Assembly (NCBI GenBank): GCA_019163135.1
Contig: JAFLKR010000117.1
Coordinates: 1 to 51,408, forward strand
From: Desulfobulbaceae bacterium
Lineage (GTDB): Bacteria; Desulfobacterota; Desulfobulbia; Desulfobulbales; Desulfobulbaceae
Direction of reading: 5' to 3'
DNA length: 51,408 nt
Position numbers and translations under genes: made by a program. Shown one piece after another: positions 17,757 to 28,800 of this stretch. The stretch's first letter is position 1; the number at the start of each line of letters is the position of its first letter. The notes beneath the pieces were generated by a model. That model worked only from the letters and a program-made list of their open reading frames with translations. It was not told where the DNA came from and searched no databases.

Positions 17757-18657
17757 TACACTCTACCGTTCTGGGGTGGTGGCGATTATCGGCCCCCCCA
17801 ACGCAGGCAAATCGACCTTGCTCAATCATCTGCTCCGGCAGAAAATCGCCATTGTCACCCCCCGGCCTCAGACCACCAGGAACCGGATCATGGGGATCGT
17901 ATCCGGTCCGCAGTATCAGATGATCCTGCTTGATACCCCCGGTCTGCATGAGGCCCGGGAAGAGATGAATCAGCAGATGGTGCGGGTGGCGCTCGAGAGT
18001 CTGAATGAGGCGGATGTGGTGTTGTTTCTGGCCGATGGCTCCAACATGGTCACCAAAAAGCTCGAAAAAAGGGCTGAGGAGTTCCGTGGCTACCTGAGCC
18101 GGGTCGTCTGCCCGGTGGTGCTGGCCCTCAACAAGCGGGATCTGCTCCAACCGGAGCAGTTGCTGCCGGTGATGGACTGGTACCGTAATCTGCATCCTTT
18201 TGCCGCCATTGTGCCCATCTCGGCCCTACAAGGGGAGGGGATCGAAACTCTGACGACGGAACTGGTTGACCGCCTCCCGGAGGGGCCGCAGTACTATCCT
18301 GAGGATATTCCCACCGATGCGACCGAACGGTTTATTGCCGCCGAGATTATCCGCGAGAAAATTTTTCTGCTAACCCGCGATGAGGTACCCTATTCGACCG
18401 CTGTGGTCATTGATGCCTTTGAAGAGGGAGAAGCGGACAAGCCGGTGGTAATTCAGGCGACGATCATGGTGGAACGGAGTTCACAGAAGGGGATTCTGGT
18501 CGGTCAGGGAGGCGGGATGCTTGCCACTATCCGTAAAAGCGCTGCTGCTGATATCGAAAAACTGCTGGGCTGCCGGGTGCGACTGCACCTCTGGGTTAAG
18601 GTCAGAAAGAACTGGACCGGCAATACCAATATTTTACGCGAACTGGGCCTGATGTAA
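17749..18657 (+). CDS. era: GTPase Era
   Basis: Era binds the 3' end of 16S rRNA and helps 30S maturation. The chosen GTG at 17749 gives 302 residues, the normal size; TTG 17728 is also in frame but would add a tail that homologues lack. The G motifs are visible: G1 GPPNAGKS (15-22), the TPRPQTTRN switch, G3 DTPGLHE, G4 NKRD and G5 ISALQGEG. The C-terminal KH domain shows GILVGQGGGMLATI and VRLHLWVKVRKNW. Two substitutions stand out: GPPNAGKS for GRPNVGKS and GQGG for GKGG. Confidence 0.95.
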   Translation: MDSTLYRSGVVAIIGPPNAGKSTLLNHLLRQKIAIVTPRPQTTRNRIMGIVSGPQYQMILLDTPGLHEAREEMNQQMVRVALESLNEADVVLFLADGSNMVTKKLEKRAEEFRGYLSRVVCPVVLALNKRDLLQPEQLLPVMDWYRNLHPFAAIVPISALQGEGIETLTTELVDRLPEGPQYYPEDIPTDATERFIAAEIIREKIFLLTRDEVPYSTAVVIDAFEEGEADKPVVIQATIMVERSSQKGILVGQGGGMLATIRKSAAADIEKLLGCRVRLHLWVKVRKNWTGNTNILRELGLM

Positions 18658-18663
18658 ATGGTT

Positions 18664-18701
18664 GGCGCTTCTTGGAAGCGCCGGCGGCAGAATGGCTGCC
18701 G
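18664..18701. terminator. tandem hairpins between convergent era and ctpA
   Basis: GGCGCTTC (18664-18671) pairs with GAAGCGCC (18675-18682) around a 3-base loop. A second stem, CGGCAG (18685-18690) with CTGCCG (18696-18701), is followed by TTTC. The pair lies in the 64-base gap between the ends of era and ctpA. Confidence 0.6.
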
Positions 18702-18721
18702 TTTCTGGCCGGTAGACTTTT

Positions 18722-20071
18722 TTATCTAGCGTCCTGCCGTCCGGAAGCCGTATCAAGATTCTTGAGAACGCTCAGGGCGGATCGCAGTTGGTTATCCTGC
18801 TCAAGTCTTTTGGCGATCTGTTGGATATCCTCCATCTTCTCGAAATTTCCCTCCTGATCCGTTGTCTCGGCGTCGTCTGTTTCCGGTTTGGCCTTACTCT
18901 TGCTGCGCGATTCGTTTTTAATATGGCGGGGCAGGTCTTTTTCCCTGATGGCCTTAAAATTCGTCGGGGCCGGTTCGGCTTTGACATCCACTATCGAGAT
19001 CAGCGGCACTACCATGTCGGGTTTGATGCCGGTGGCCTGAATCGAATCGCCGCTGGGTGTGTAATATTTGGCGGTGGTCAGTCTGATGCCGGCGCCGTCG
19101 GGCAGGGGGAGCACCGTCTGCACCGAGCCTTTGCCGAAGGTGGTCGTCCCTAGAATAAGCGCCCGTTTATGATCCTGGAGCGCCCCCGCCACAATCTCCG
19201 ACCCGCTAGCTGAGCCGCCGTTGACCAGGACAACCATGGGGAAATGGCTCTGGCCACCGTCCGGATGGGCCTCAAACACCATCTGCTCCTGATGGTTCCT
19301 GCCCTTGGTTGAAACGATCACCCCTTTTTCGAGAAAAAGATCGGCAATCTTGACGGCCTGATCAAGCAATCCTCCGGGATTGTTTCGTAAATCGAGCACG
19401 AGTCCTTTGGTCGGGTTCTTTTTCTTCAGACTCTTCAGGGCACTATTAACATCTTTGGTAGTGGTGGCCTGGAAATTGGACACCCGGATGTAGGGAAATC
19501 CTGGCTCCAGTTCCATGGATTTGACCGAGAGCAGAGGGATGGCCTCTCGGACCAGGGTTAGATCCTTGGGGTCTTTCAATCCTTCGCGATGAATGGTGAG
19601 GGTCACCGAGGTCCCCTTGGCGCCACGAAGTTTTTTGACCGCTTCCATGAGGGTCATGCTCTTGGTCAGTTCGCCGTTGATGCGAATGATTTGATCTCCA
19701 GATTTGACCCCTTGCTTATCCGCCGGAGTACCCTCAATGGGGGCGACGGCGGTGAGGACGCCATCGCGAATCGAGATTTCGATACCAACCCCGGTGAAAC
19801 TGCCAGAGGTTTCTTCTTCAAGTTCCTTGAAATCCTCCGGCGTCATATAGGCCGAATGGGGATCAAGGGAACTGAGCATCCCGTTAATTGCCCCGTTGAT
19901 CACCTTACCGGAATCAATCTCATCGACATAATATTGCTGGATCAGGGTTAAAACATTGGCAAATGTTTCAAGGTTTTTATAGGTTTCGCGCTCCTGTTTG
20001 CTCTCGTCGGCAAAGACGGCGGTCGAGCAGAAACAGAGGAGGAGGGTCAGCAGGGTAATCAGGCGTTTCAT
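18722..20071 (-). CDS. ctpA: C-terminal processing peptidase (S41, CtpA/Prc type)
   Basis: A signal peptide (MKRLITLLTLLLCFCSTAVFA) sets the start at 20071; a longer in-frame reading adds 29 residues with no such signal. The protein has a PDZ domain (near 85-165) and the S41 core: nucleophile Ser in GGSASGSEIVAGAL and the catalytic Lys in TFGKGSVQTV. It acts in the periplasm and cleaves C-termini, often of peptidoglycan enzymes. The charged tail (about 380-449, rich in Lys, Asp, Glu) is unusual in length. It is separated by 194 bases from envC but shares strand with ftsEX-envC, a grouping seen in related bacteria. Confidence 0.95.
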   Translation of the reverse strand: MKRLITLLTLLLCFCSTAVFADESKQERETYKNLETFANVLTLIQQYYVDEIDSGKVINGAINGMLSSLDPHSAYMTPEDFKELEEETSGSFTGVGIEISIRDGVLTAVAPIEGTPADKQGVKSGDQIIRINGELTKSMTLMEAVKKLRGAKGTSVTLTIHREGLKDPKDLTLVREAIPLLSVKSMELEPGFPYIRVSNFQATTTKDVNSALKSLKKKNPTKGLVLDLRNNPGGLLDQAVKIADLFLEKGVIVSTKGRNHQEQMVFEAHPDGGQSHFPMVVLVNGGSASGSEIVAGALQDHKRALILGTTTFGKGSVQTVLPLPDGAGIRLTTAKYYTPSGDSIQATGIKPDMVVPLISIVDVKAEPAPTNFKAIREKDLPRHIKNESRSKSKAKPETDDAETTDQEGNFEKMEDIQQIAKRLEQDNQLRSALSVLKNLDTASGRQDAR

Positions 20072-20265
20072 GGGGCAGTAGGAAAACCGGGTGAAGGAGA
20101 TAGGGAATTGCTGGTAAAGATCACAGCGGTGCAAGCGGTCCGCAGCTTTGGCTACCATTGATCAAGAATCGGCTAGACCATTGACAAATTAACGGGAATC
20201 AGAGGGCCAGGCAACGGTTATTCACTGCCGACCATAAAAATCAGGTATCTGGCATGCCTGAGCGA

Positions 20266-21423
20266 TCAAAGGGGGGCTATCGACCCTGGCTTGATCCAGT
20301 CAAGGGGGTTTTCGGCTATTTCGCCGTGACGGATCTCAAAATACAAGCCCTTGCTGAAGAGCGTGGCAATCTCTCCGGTTACACCGATAACTTGCCCTTG
20401 TTTGACCGCATCGCCTTCCTGGACCTGAATCTCGTCGAATCTGGCGGTGACAGTATAGTATTGCTGATCATGGTCGATAATGACCATTTTGCCGTATCCG
20501 CGCATATATCCGGAAAAAATGACTACGCCGTCGAAAATAGCGTACACTTCGGACCGTTCAGGGGTTTTGACGGTGATGCCGTTGGTGAAGATGGGGTCAT
20601 CGGTTTCCGAGGTGGTTTGATTGAACCGGCTGAGCAGTTTTCCCCATACCGGAGGTGGCAGTTTTCCCTTGTTGAGGGAAAAACCATGGGCCGTCTGGTT
20701 CTGTGCCTTGTTGGTGCTGGTCAGGGTAGTCGCCAGATGCCTTTCCGCTTTTTTCATCTCTTTCACGGCCTGTTCATACAAACCTCTTTGGGTCTGGACC
20801 CGTTTCAACAGGCTGTTTTTCTCTTCGGCTGCCTGCTGCAGGGTGTCGTTTTCTTTGTCAGTGTCGGCCAGAAAATTTTCCAGTACCGACTGCTCCAACT
20901 CATGGGATCGCTTGACCCGGTCGATGGTGGTGAGGCTTTCCCTGTAGGCATTGAAAATCGCCTGGTCATAGGTCACCAGTGAATGGTAGGCGTCGTTGGT
21001 CAGCAGCAGGTCAGGCAGAGTTTTATTGGAAAAAATAATATTGAGAAAGCCGGTTTTGCCCATGAGATAGAAGGATTGCAGGCGGTTGATTAAATGCCGC
21101 TGGAGCGCCGCATTTTTTTTGATGATTACAGCCAATTCCTGTTCCTTGACATCGATGACTTGTTTTTGCTCCTGTATCCTGGTTTTAAGGTCCTTGATTT
21201 TAATTTTTTGTTTGTTGATTTTTTCGTCCAGGCCTTCCAGTTCGTCTAGCAGGGACAGTTCCTCTTTGCCGCTTTGCTCGATTTTTTCCTCGTGACTGGA
21301 GATCTCCACGCGAAGCTTACCGATATTAACGGCGTTGTCCTGGAAGTCCTCCGATTCCGCCGGGCAGGATAGAGGTGACAGCAGGCTGGTCAGGAGCAGA
21401 ATAATGGCGAGAAGCAAATTCAT
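20266..21423 (-). CDS. envC: EnvC-like murein hydrolase activator (coiled coil + degenerate LytM)
   Basis: A signal peptide (NLLLAIILLLTSLLSPLSC) leads into a long coiled coil (about 25-245), then a LytM/M23 domain (about 275-385). In that domain the catalytic residues are largely absent: where active enzymes have HxxxD the text reads FTNGITV, and the first His of HxH is lost (TVTARFDE), though YFEIRHGE remains. That is how EnvC looks: not a peptidase but an activator of amidases, controlled by FtsEX. It begins 10 bases after ftsX. ATG 21423 was chosen; GTG 21429 is possible. Confidence 0.88.
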   Translation of the reverse strand: MNLLLAIILLLTSLLSPLSCPAESEDFQDNAVNIGKLRVEISSHEEKIEQSGKEELSLLDELEGLDEKINKQKIKIKDLKTRIQEQKQVIDVKEQELAVIIKKNAALQRHLINRLQSFYLMGKTGFLNIIFSNKTLPDLLLTNDAYHSLVTYDQAIFNAYRESLTTIDRVKRSHELEQSVLENFLADTDKENDTLQQAAEEKNSLLKRVQTQRGLYEQAVKEMKKAERHLATTLTSTNKAQNQTAHGFSLNKGKLPPPVWGKLLSRFNQTTSETDDPIFTNGITVKTPERSEVYAIFDGVVIFSGYMRGYGKMVIIDHDQQYYTVTARFDEIQVQEGDAVKQGQVIGVTGEIATLFSKGLYFEIRHGEIAENPLDWIKPGSIAPL

Positions 21424-21433
21424 TGGCACCGGA

Positions 21434-22321
21434 TCAGAGTTGAAGAATCCTTCTGGTGGTCGAGAAACTGCCGGCCGCGCAGAGCAAAGTGGCGATGCCG
21501 ATGATCGAGAGGATGATCGGCCAGGAGAAGAAGGTGAACGGCAATAGCGTCAGGGTCGTTGGACCGGCGAATTGGAGTTTGATCCAATTGAACAGGAGTA
21601 GCAGGGCGGCGATCCCGCAGCTTGCACCCAGGAACCCTAAAAATGCTCCTTCCAGGAGAAACGGCATGCGGATATAGTTGTTAGTGGCGCCGACCAGTCG
21701 AAGCAGTTCCAACTCTTGTTGTCGGGCGAGCAAGGTAAGGCGAATGGTATGGGCGACCATGAAAGTGGTGGTCATGATCAGCAGGGTGCCGGAAAGAATG
21801 ACAACCACCCGCATCAGTTGGACAAAGGCGTAAAAGCGTTCGATCCACTCTTTGCCGTACTGGACTTTGAGGACACCGGGCAGGGTCGATAGGTAGTCGG
21901 AAAACCGTTTGATCCTGGACAGGCTATCCAACGAACGGACCGGGTAAACCTCAATTGAGGACGGCAGGAAATCTGCGGGTACGCCGCTGAGGACATCACG
22001 GTTATCGCCGAGTTGTTGTTCGAATCGTTTGAAGGCCTGCTGGCTGCTGATAAATTCGATCCGGTCCACCTGATCGAATTTAAGAATTTTCCGTTGATAT
22101 TCCTCCTTCAGGGCCAGTCCCGGTTCTTCGTCGAGGTAGACGATTAACCGCAGGTCGTCATCGAGGTCGTCGCTGATATGCAACGCGTTGGAATAGATTA
22201 GGTAAAAGAAGGAAAAAATCAGCACCGAGAGCGACACTGTGAACAGGGTCATGATCTGCGATTTCCAGGTGAACAGCAGGTTGCGGCAGGTGTGCCGCAA
22301 AACAACGGCCAAAAATCTCAT
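21434..22321 (-). CDS. ftsX: cell-division permease FtsX
   Basis: FtsX is the membrane partner of FtsE and passes ATP energy to EnvC-type regulators outside. The 295-residue protein has four helices (near 20-42, 165-190, 215-240, 262-285) and the periplasmic loop between the first two. Typical stretches are LPGVLKVQYGKEWIERFYAF and the cytoplasmic RLTLLARQQELELLRLVGAT. It follows ftsE by 3 bases. Confidence 0.95.
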   Translation of the reverse strand: MRFLAVVLRHTCRNLLFTWKSQIMTLFTVSLSVLIFSFFYLIYSNALHISDDLDDDLRLIVYLDEEPGLALKEEYQRKILKFDQVDRIEFISSQQAFKRFEQQLGDNRDVLSGVPADFLPSSIEVYPVRSLDSLSRIKRFSDYLSTLPGVLKVQYGKEWIERFYAFVQLMRVVVILSGTLLIMTTTFMVAHTIRLTLLARQQELELLRLVGATNNYIRMPFLLEGAFLGFLGASCGIAALLLLFNWIKLQFAGPTTLTLLPFTFFSWPIILSIIGIATLLCAAGSFSTTRRILQL

Positions 22322-22324
22322 AAG

Positions 22325-23083
<759 letters not shown>

Positions 23084-23228
23084 CAATTCGCTACCGCAGT
23101 GGTGGAATGGAGGTTTCGGCGGGCAGGCCGAATGCCCAAAAAATGCTCGTCTTGGAATGGTCTCCGACGGGCGGTCCAAGGAGCAGGAGGTCATCGGCCG
23201 AACGTTTTGTACCAGATACTGTACATAA

Positions 23229-23261
23229 AAGATATATATCTTAAAATATTCGTTTTTCCAA
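23229..23261 (-). promoter_or_regulatory. ftsEX-envC promoter with palindrome over -10
   Basis: On the minus strand TTGGAA (plus 23256-23261) and TATATA (plus 23233-23238) are 17 bases apart. The -10 lies inside a perfect 14-bp palindrome, AAGATATATATCTT (23229-23242). That placement fits a repressor site, but AT-rich palindromes arise easily and no regulator is known. It gives a leader of about 140 bases. Confidence 0.45.
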
Positions 23262-23489
23262 GTCTATAGCTTTTTCAACCGCTGATGCACTATTGCCGGG
23301 AATCGGTGTTGGACTTTTACGCGGAGTGCCGCGGCGAGGCAGGGCATAAAATTATTTACGCTCTGGGTAAGATGCTGTTATATTCAATTGTTAGCCTTTT
23401 TACAGGACTCATGCAGGCGTTGTCGTTGTCATCCGGTAAAGAGCAATTCCTGGCGTTGTGCCGCAATAACAAAAGGAGGACCCTATTCA

Positions 23490-24149
23490 ATGCGTTACAG
23501 TGCAGTACTCTTTGATCTCGACGGGACCCTGCTCGATTCGCTGGAAGATCTGGCGACGACTGCGAACCGTATGCTGGCCGTCCGTAATCTGCCCATGCAC
23601 CCGGTGGACGCTTATCGGTATTTTGTCGGCGATGGGGTCGGAACCCTAGTGGAACGTATTCTGCCGGAGGCTTTGCGTTTTCCGGCTGCGATTGAGGAGG
23701 CCGTGGTGGCTTTTCAGGAGGAGTATGCCCGAAATTGGCATGAGCGCACCTGTCCGTACCCAGGTATTGCTGGAATGCTCGATGGTCTGGTCGCAGGTGG
23801 ACTTCGCTTGAGCATTCTCTCCAACAAGCCTGATGCTTTCACTCAACTCTGCGTGCAGCGATTGTTGCCGCAATGGAGTTTTGAGCCCTTACTGGGACAG
23901 CGGCAAGGGGTACCGAAAAAGCCGGATCCGGCTGCCGCATTAGAGATTGCTGCTCGGTTGGGATTAACTCCCGCCGAGATTCTCTATGTTGGCGATACTG
24001 CGGTTGATATGCAGACGGCGCTTGCAGCCGGAATGGATGCGGTCGGCGTTCTTTGGGGCTTCCGCACCGCTGAGGAACTGCGAGCCGCGGGTGCCCATCA
24101 CCTGATCGCCCGTCCCGAACACCTGCTGCCGATCGTCTTCCTCTTATAA
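23490..24149 (+). CDS. gph: phosphoglycolate phosphatase-like HAD hydrolase
   Basis: The 219-residue protein has the HAD motifs I (FDLDGTLLDS, 8-17), II (SNKPDAF, near 113), III (VPKKPDP, near 140) and IV (VGDTAVDMQTA, near 165). The cap is the type 1 helical bundle, as in Gph. Gph removes phosphate from 2-phosphoglycolate formed by DNA repair or oxygenase side reactions; other HAD roles are possible. A strong AAAGGAGGA ribosome site lies 10 bases before ATG 23490. Earlier in-frame codons are not supported. Confidence 0.9.
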   Translation: MRYSAVLFDLDGTLLDSLEDLATTANRMLAVRNLPMHPVDAYRYFVGDGVGTLVERILPEALRFPAAIEEAVVAFQEEYARNWHERTCPYPGIAGMLDGLVAGGLRLSILSNKPDAFTQLCVQRLLPQWSFEPLLGQRQGVPKKPDPAAALEIAARLGLTPAEILYVGDTAVDMQTALAAGMDAVGVLWGFRTAEELRAAGAHHLIARPEHLLPIVFLL

Positions 24150-24173
24150 TCTCCACCCAACAGGTAGACCGCC

Positions 24174-25778
24174 TTGTTCCCCATCGATTATTCCTTGCTC
24201 AACACCTTGGCTCATCCCTGTATCGGTGCTTTCATCGGCTACCTGACTAACAAAATTGCCATCCGCATGCTGTTTAGACCGCTGCGCCCGTGGTATGTTT
24301 TCGGCCTCAAGGTGCCGATGACCCCCGGCGTCATCCCCTCAAAACGTCATGATCTGGCGGTTAATATCGGGGAAATGGTGGGCCGTCACCTCTTGACCAG
24401 TAAGGATATCGGCAGCGCCATTTCGGGTGAACCGTTTCAGGAACATCTTGCCGTCCTGGTCGACCGTAAAGTTCAGGAAGTGCTCAAACGCGATCTCGGT
24501 CCTCTGCCTGAAATCATTCCAGAACGGTTCAAAGCCTATTTTCAGATAGGGGTGAAGACCTTGAAATACCAGTTGGGGGACGGGGTGAACGGCTATCTGG
24601 CCAGTTCGGGTTTTGAGGAAAAAATCACCGTCGCTATTTTAGCCCGCCTCGACGATCTTGCCGACCAAGACCTCAACAGTCTGCTTGCCCCGGAAAATCG
24701 GAAGGCCATCTATCTCTTGCTTAATGAGGTGGTTAGCGACCTGCTGGCTAGCGACCGGACCGTGGCATGGCTGGCCGAATATCTGGTTGACGTCCTGCAG
24801 CGCGCAGCAGCCCAAGGACGGACGGTTGGCGACCTGCTACCAGAACAGTTGATCACCTTGCTGCAGCGTGTAATTCGTTACCAGGCGGCCGCGATCCTCC
24901 AGGCGATGGGGCCACGGTTGTCTGATCCGCTCCTGCGAAAAGAGTTTATCCGGGGGATGTCAGGGGCCATCGACCACTTTCTTGATTCTCTCGGGCCTGT
25001 GGGCGCTATGGCCCGCGGTTTCCTTGAAATGGATACCTTTGAACAGAAGGTCGGCGAATATCTGGACGGAAAAGAGGACGACCTGAGCGTCTGGTTGCAG
25101 AATCCCGAGGTCCAGACTCGGATGGCAGCGGTTTTGGCGGAATATATGGATGTTCTTTTGCAAAAAACTCTGGCAGACGTGCTGACCGGACTTGACGCCG
25201 ACCGTCTCGGGGTGGTTAGCCGGGCCGGTGCGGAGCAGTTCCTGGCGGTTTTCAGGACAGAGGGCGCGCGCACCGGTTTAAGTGCTATGCTGCATGTTGG
25301 CATGGAGGAGTTGCTGGAGGGCGGGCAACGTCGGTTGGGCGCGCTGGCCGGACAATTTTTCCCAGGGGAAAACGGCCTGGAAATGCGCGACGCCGTTATT
25401 CGGGAGTGTATCGCCCTGTTTCGTTCGAACAAGACGGAACGACTGGTCAACTCCATGATTCATTCCATGGTCGATGCGCTCCTGACCCGCCCGGTCGGCA
25501 GGCTCTACGATCTGGTACCCCATGGGGTCCGGCAGGGCCTCACGGAATTTATCATCCTGACAGCTAATCGGATGTTATTGCAGGAGGTGCCGGGGGTGGT
25601 CGAATCCCTGAATATCAAACGGGTGGTGACCGATAAGGTCGATTCGCTCAACCTGCTGCAACTGGAACGGCTGCTGCTCTCGATTATGGAGGAACAGTTC
25701 AAGTATATCAATCTGTTCGGTGCCCTGTTGGGATTTCTTTTGGGGTTGATCAATCTTGCTCTGGTTAAACTGGTTTAA
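24174..25778 (+). CDS. DUF445 membrane protein
   Basis: The 534-residue protein opens with a membrane segment and the DUF445 signature GYLTNKIAIRMLFRPLRPW (near 18-38), then a long helical body and a C-terminal membrane helix (NLFGALLGFLLGLINLALV). Members in E. coli (YjiN) and Bacillus (YheB) are uncharacterised envelope proteins. The start is TTG 24174 with AGGTAG upstream; no ATG lies near. It lies 24 bases after gph. Confidence 0.88.
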   Translation: MFPIDYSLLNTLAHPCIGAFIGYLTNKIAIRMLFRPLRPWYVFGLKVPMTPGVIPSKRHDLAVNIGEMVGRHLLTSKDIGSAISGEPFQEHLAVLVDRKVQEVLKRDLGPLPEIIPERFKAYFQIGVKTLKYQLGDGVNGYLASSGFEEKITVAILARLDDLADQDLNSLLAPENRKAIYLLLNEVVSDLLASDRTVAWLAEYLVDVLQRAAAQGRTVGDLLPEQLITLLQRVIRYQAAAILQAMGPRLSDPLLRKEFIRGMSGAIDHFLDSLGPVGAMARGFLEMDTFEQKVGEYLDGKEDDLSVWLQNPEVQTRMAAVLAEYMDVLLQKTLADVLTGLDADRLGVVSRAGAEQFLAVFRTEGARTGLSAMLHVGMEELLEGGQRRLGALAGQFFPGENGLEMRDAVIRECIALFRSNKTERLVNSMIHSMVDALLTRPVGRLYDLVPHGVRQGLTEFIILTANRMLLQEVPGVVESLNIKRVVTDKVDSLNLLQLERLLLSIMEEQFKYINLFGALLGFLLGLINLALVKLV

Positions 25779-25818
25779 TCGTCCCGGAGTTGGGCTTTGT
25801 TCGTGTTTTTAATAGACA

Positions 25819-25865
25819 GACGCAAGAAGGCCCTGCTCCTTTCCGGAGCAGGGCCTTCTTGCGTC
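25819..25865. terminator. 21-bp perfect hairpin between convergent genes
   Basis: A perfect 21-bp stem runs from 25819-25839 to 25845-25865 with a 5-base loop TTTCC. It lies in the 111-base gap between the DUF445 gene and the OmpA gene, which face each other. The stem itself contains A-rich and T-rich edges (AAGAAGG / CCTTCTT), so it can stop transcription in both directions. Confidence 0.75.
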
Positions 25866-25889
25866 GATGAGAAGCAAAATTGTTGGAGC

Positions 25890-28800
25890 TTACTGCGCCA
25901 TCGGGTGGAGTTCAACTCTGCGGTTTTTTTGTTTGCCGGCTGAAGTGGTATTGTCGGCGATCGGGTTTTCTTGTCCATACCCCTTAGCGGTCAAGCGCTC
26001 CGCTGCGATCCCTTTGGCAGTCAGCGATTTCACGACCGTTTGGGCCCGGAGGACGCTCAGGGCCAGATTGTTTTTAGGGTCGCCGACCGCATCGGTGTAG
26101 CCGGCCACTTCCACCTTTACCTGCGCCAAAGGGGCCAGGGAGGCCGCAACCTTCTCCAGGATTTTCTCGGAATCCGGCAGCAATACTGCTGTGCCGGATT
26201 TAAAGGTCACGCCGTTAAGGATGATCCCTTTGTTGACGGGGCAACCCAGCGTGTTGACCGGCGCACCTGCAGGGCTGTCCGGACAGAAGTCAACCGCGTC
26301 GCCGAGACCGTCATGGTCACGATCGGGACCAAGGCTGCCCGCTGGCGGGGCAGCGGGCGGCTGTACCGCAGATGGTTGGATTGTAACCGGCCTGGGTTGG
26401 TTTTTCAACGCATCCAGTTCCTTTTGCAGCGCATCTTTCTCTTTCTGCAAGGCCTGCATTTTTTGGTTGGCTGCCAGGGTTTCCTCGGCCTTAGCCTGCA
26501 TGGCAGCGGTGACTTCGGTCAGATTCTTTTTCATCTGCGCACCGGCCGTCTCCGTCTGGGCGATCTGATTGCGGAGGGTCTCAATCTGCTGGTTCAAGTT
26601 GGGGAGGAGATCCTGCTGTTGCTGCAGGTGGTTCTTGTCCATCAGCTCTTTGATCCGGTTCTGCGCGGCGGTTAGTTCGGTTTCCAGCGATTTGGCCCTC
26701 TCGGTACTGGTTGCCAGGCTCTGGCCCTGATTTTTCAAGGTAGTCTCAAACTCGGCAACCTTCTTTTCGGCGGCTTGTTTGGCGGTCTGCATGGCCTGTA
26801 GCGCGGCGGTCTCCGCAGTCAGTTTAGTCTGGAACTGGGCGATCTGTTCATCGGCGTTGGCCAAAGCCTTGAGCTTGGTTTCCGCCAAGGCCAGCGCCGC
26901 GGTTTTTTCACTCAGCGATTTCTGCAGAGGCTCAAGCTCTTTGGTCAGGGCTTCTGCCGCCGCCAACTTTCCAGCCAGATCCCCTTTTTCGGTCTCGAGC
27001 TGTTTGACGACACTGGCATTAGTCTCGATCTGTGCGGACAATGCCTGGACTTTGGTCTGCAATTCAGCGGATTGGGCCTGAAGAGCATTCAACTCTTCGC
27101 CTTGTTGGGCGGCAGTGGCGAGGGCCGCGGTTTTTTCCTCAAGGGTCTTGGTTAGTTCGCCGTTTTTCGCCTGAAGAGCGGCAAGGTCCTGCAGTTTGGT
27201 TTCTGCATCCGCCAGGGCTGCTGATTTTTCTTCGAAAGTGGCTTTAAGGGGCAGCAGAGACTTATTGTCAGCCTGCAGGGCTTCTATTTGGCTGGTAAGT
27301 CCGATTTTCTGGTCGTTTAATGCGGCTATTTTTGCGAGCAGCTCAACGGTCTGCGCCTGATTGCCACTGATGGTGGCCTCCTTGTCGTTGAGCTGGCTCT
27401 GCAGGGTATTGCTACTGTCCAGGGCGGCAGCCATTTTTTTCTCGGCTTCCATCACTGCTGTCTGGGCAAGCGTCTGGGCGGCTTCGAGTTCTGCGACCTT
27501 TTTCTGTGCGGCTTCTGCCTCTGCCTTGTATTTTGTCAACTCTGCGGTAGTCTGCCCGTCTTTTTTGCTGAGATCGGCCACCTGTTTACCCAGCTGTTCG
27601 ATCTGGGCAGCGGTCTCTTTTTTGACCTGCTCGAGTTCTTTATTCCGTTGGTCGAGTATATTCTGGACGGTGGCCGCGGCCTGGGGCTGGGCTGACACTT
27701 CCTGTTTGAGGGTCTGGAGAGTCTGGATAGCGTTGGCAAGAGAATCGGTTTTTTCGTGGAGGGTTTTTTCCAACGCCCCTTTCTGAAGCTCGAGGGCGGC
27801 ACGCTGTTGCTCAACTTCCTGGTACTGTTGGTTCTGAGACTCGAGTTTCAGTGCTGCTTGCGCAAGGTCGGCCTTGGCGGTTTCCAGTTGGGCGGCGGTG
27901 TCTGTCTGCTGGGTTTTCAGCATGTCGAAGGCGCTGCTCTGCTCGTGGACGAATTGTTGGACTTTCGTCAGTTCAGTCCTGGCAGTTTCCAGTTGGGCGG
28001 TGGTGTCCGACTGCTGAGTCTTCAGCATGTCGATGGCGCTGCTCTGCTCAAGGACGAATTGCTGTACCTTGGCCAGTTCGGTTTTTGCAGCTTCTCCTTG
28101 GGCTGTGATTTCCTCCAGTTGTGCCTTCAACCTGTCAGCTTCACCTTTTTGTTCCTGGAGTTGCTGCTGCAAGGTTTGCTGCAGGGCTTCTTTTTCCTGG
28201 AGAGCCTGTTGGGCATTGGTCTCGGCGGCTATCAGTTTTTTGAGATTACCGTCTAACTGTTCGATAGCGGCTTTCGCATTCGCCAGTTCGGCGGCCAGTG
28301 CTTTGTTTTGCGCATCGGCCACCTGCAGCATCTGCTCCTTGGTCGCTGCATCGGTGGTTCCAGCATCCAGTTGTGCCTTTAGCCTGTGGGCTTCATTGGT
28401 CTGTTCCTGAAGTTGCTGCTGCAGTGTTTGCTGGAGGGCTTCTTTTTCCTGGATGGATAGTTGCACATTGGTCCCGGCGACTTCCAGTTTCTTGAGGTCG
28501 TTGCCGAGTTGGGCGATGGCGGTTTTCGCACTCGCCAGTTCGTTGGTCAGGCGTTCTTTATCAGCGGCCAGCACCTTCATTTGCGCATCGGCCTCTTGCA
28601 ACAGCCGTTCCTTGCTCGCTACCTCGGCGGTGCCGGCATCCAATAGGGCCAGCAGTGATCGGTTTTTTGCAGCCACTGCCTCCTGGGCTTCCACCAATTG
28701 GCGGACCTGTTGTTCTTTTTGGGCCAGCTCAGCCGGCAGTTGCTGCAACTCTTCGATGTTTGCCGGTGGTGGCTGGATTGTTACCCGTAACGCAGCCGGT

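Noticed and set aside
25819-25865. Terminal inverted repeat of a mobile element
   Set aside because: The perfect stem is closed by a 5-base loop between convergent genes, so a bidirectional terminator explains it.
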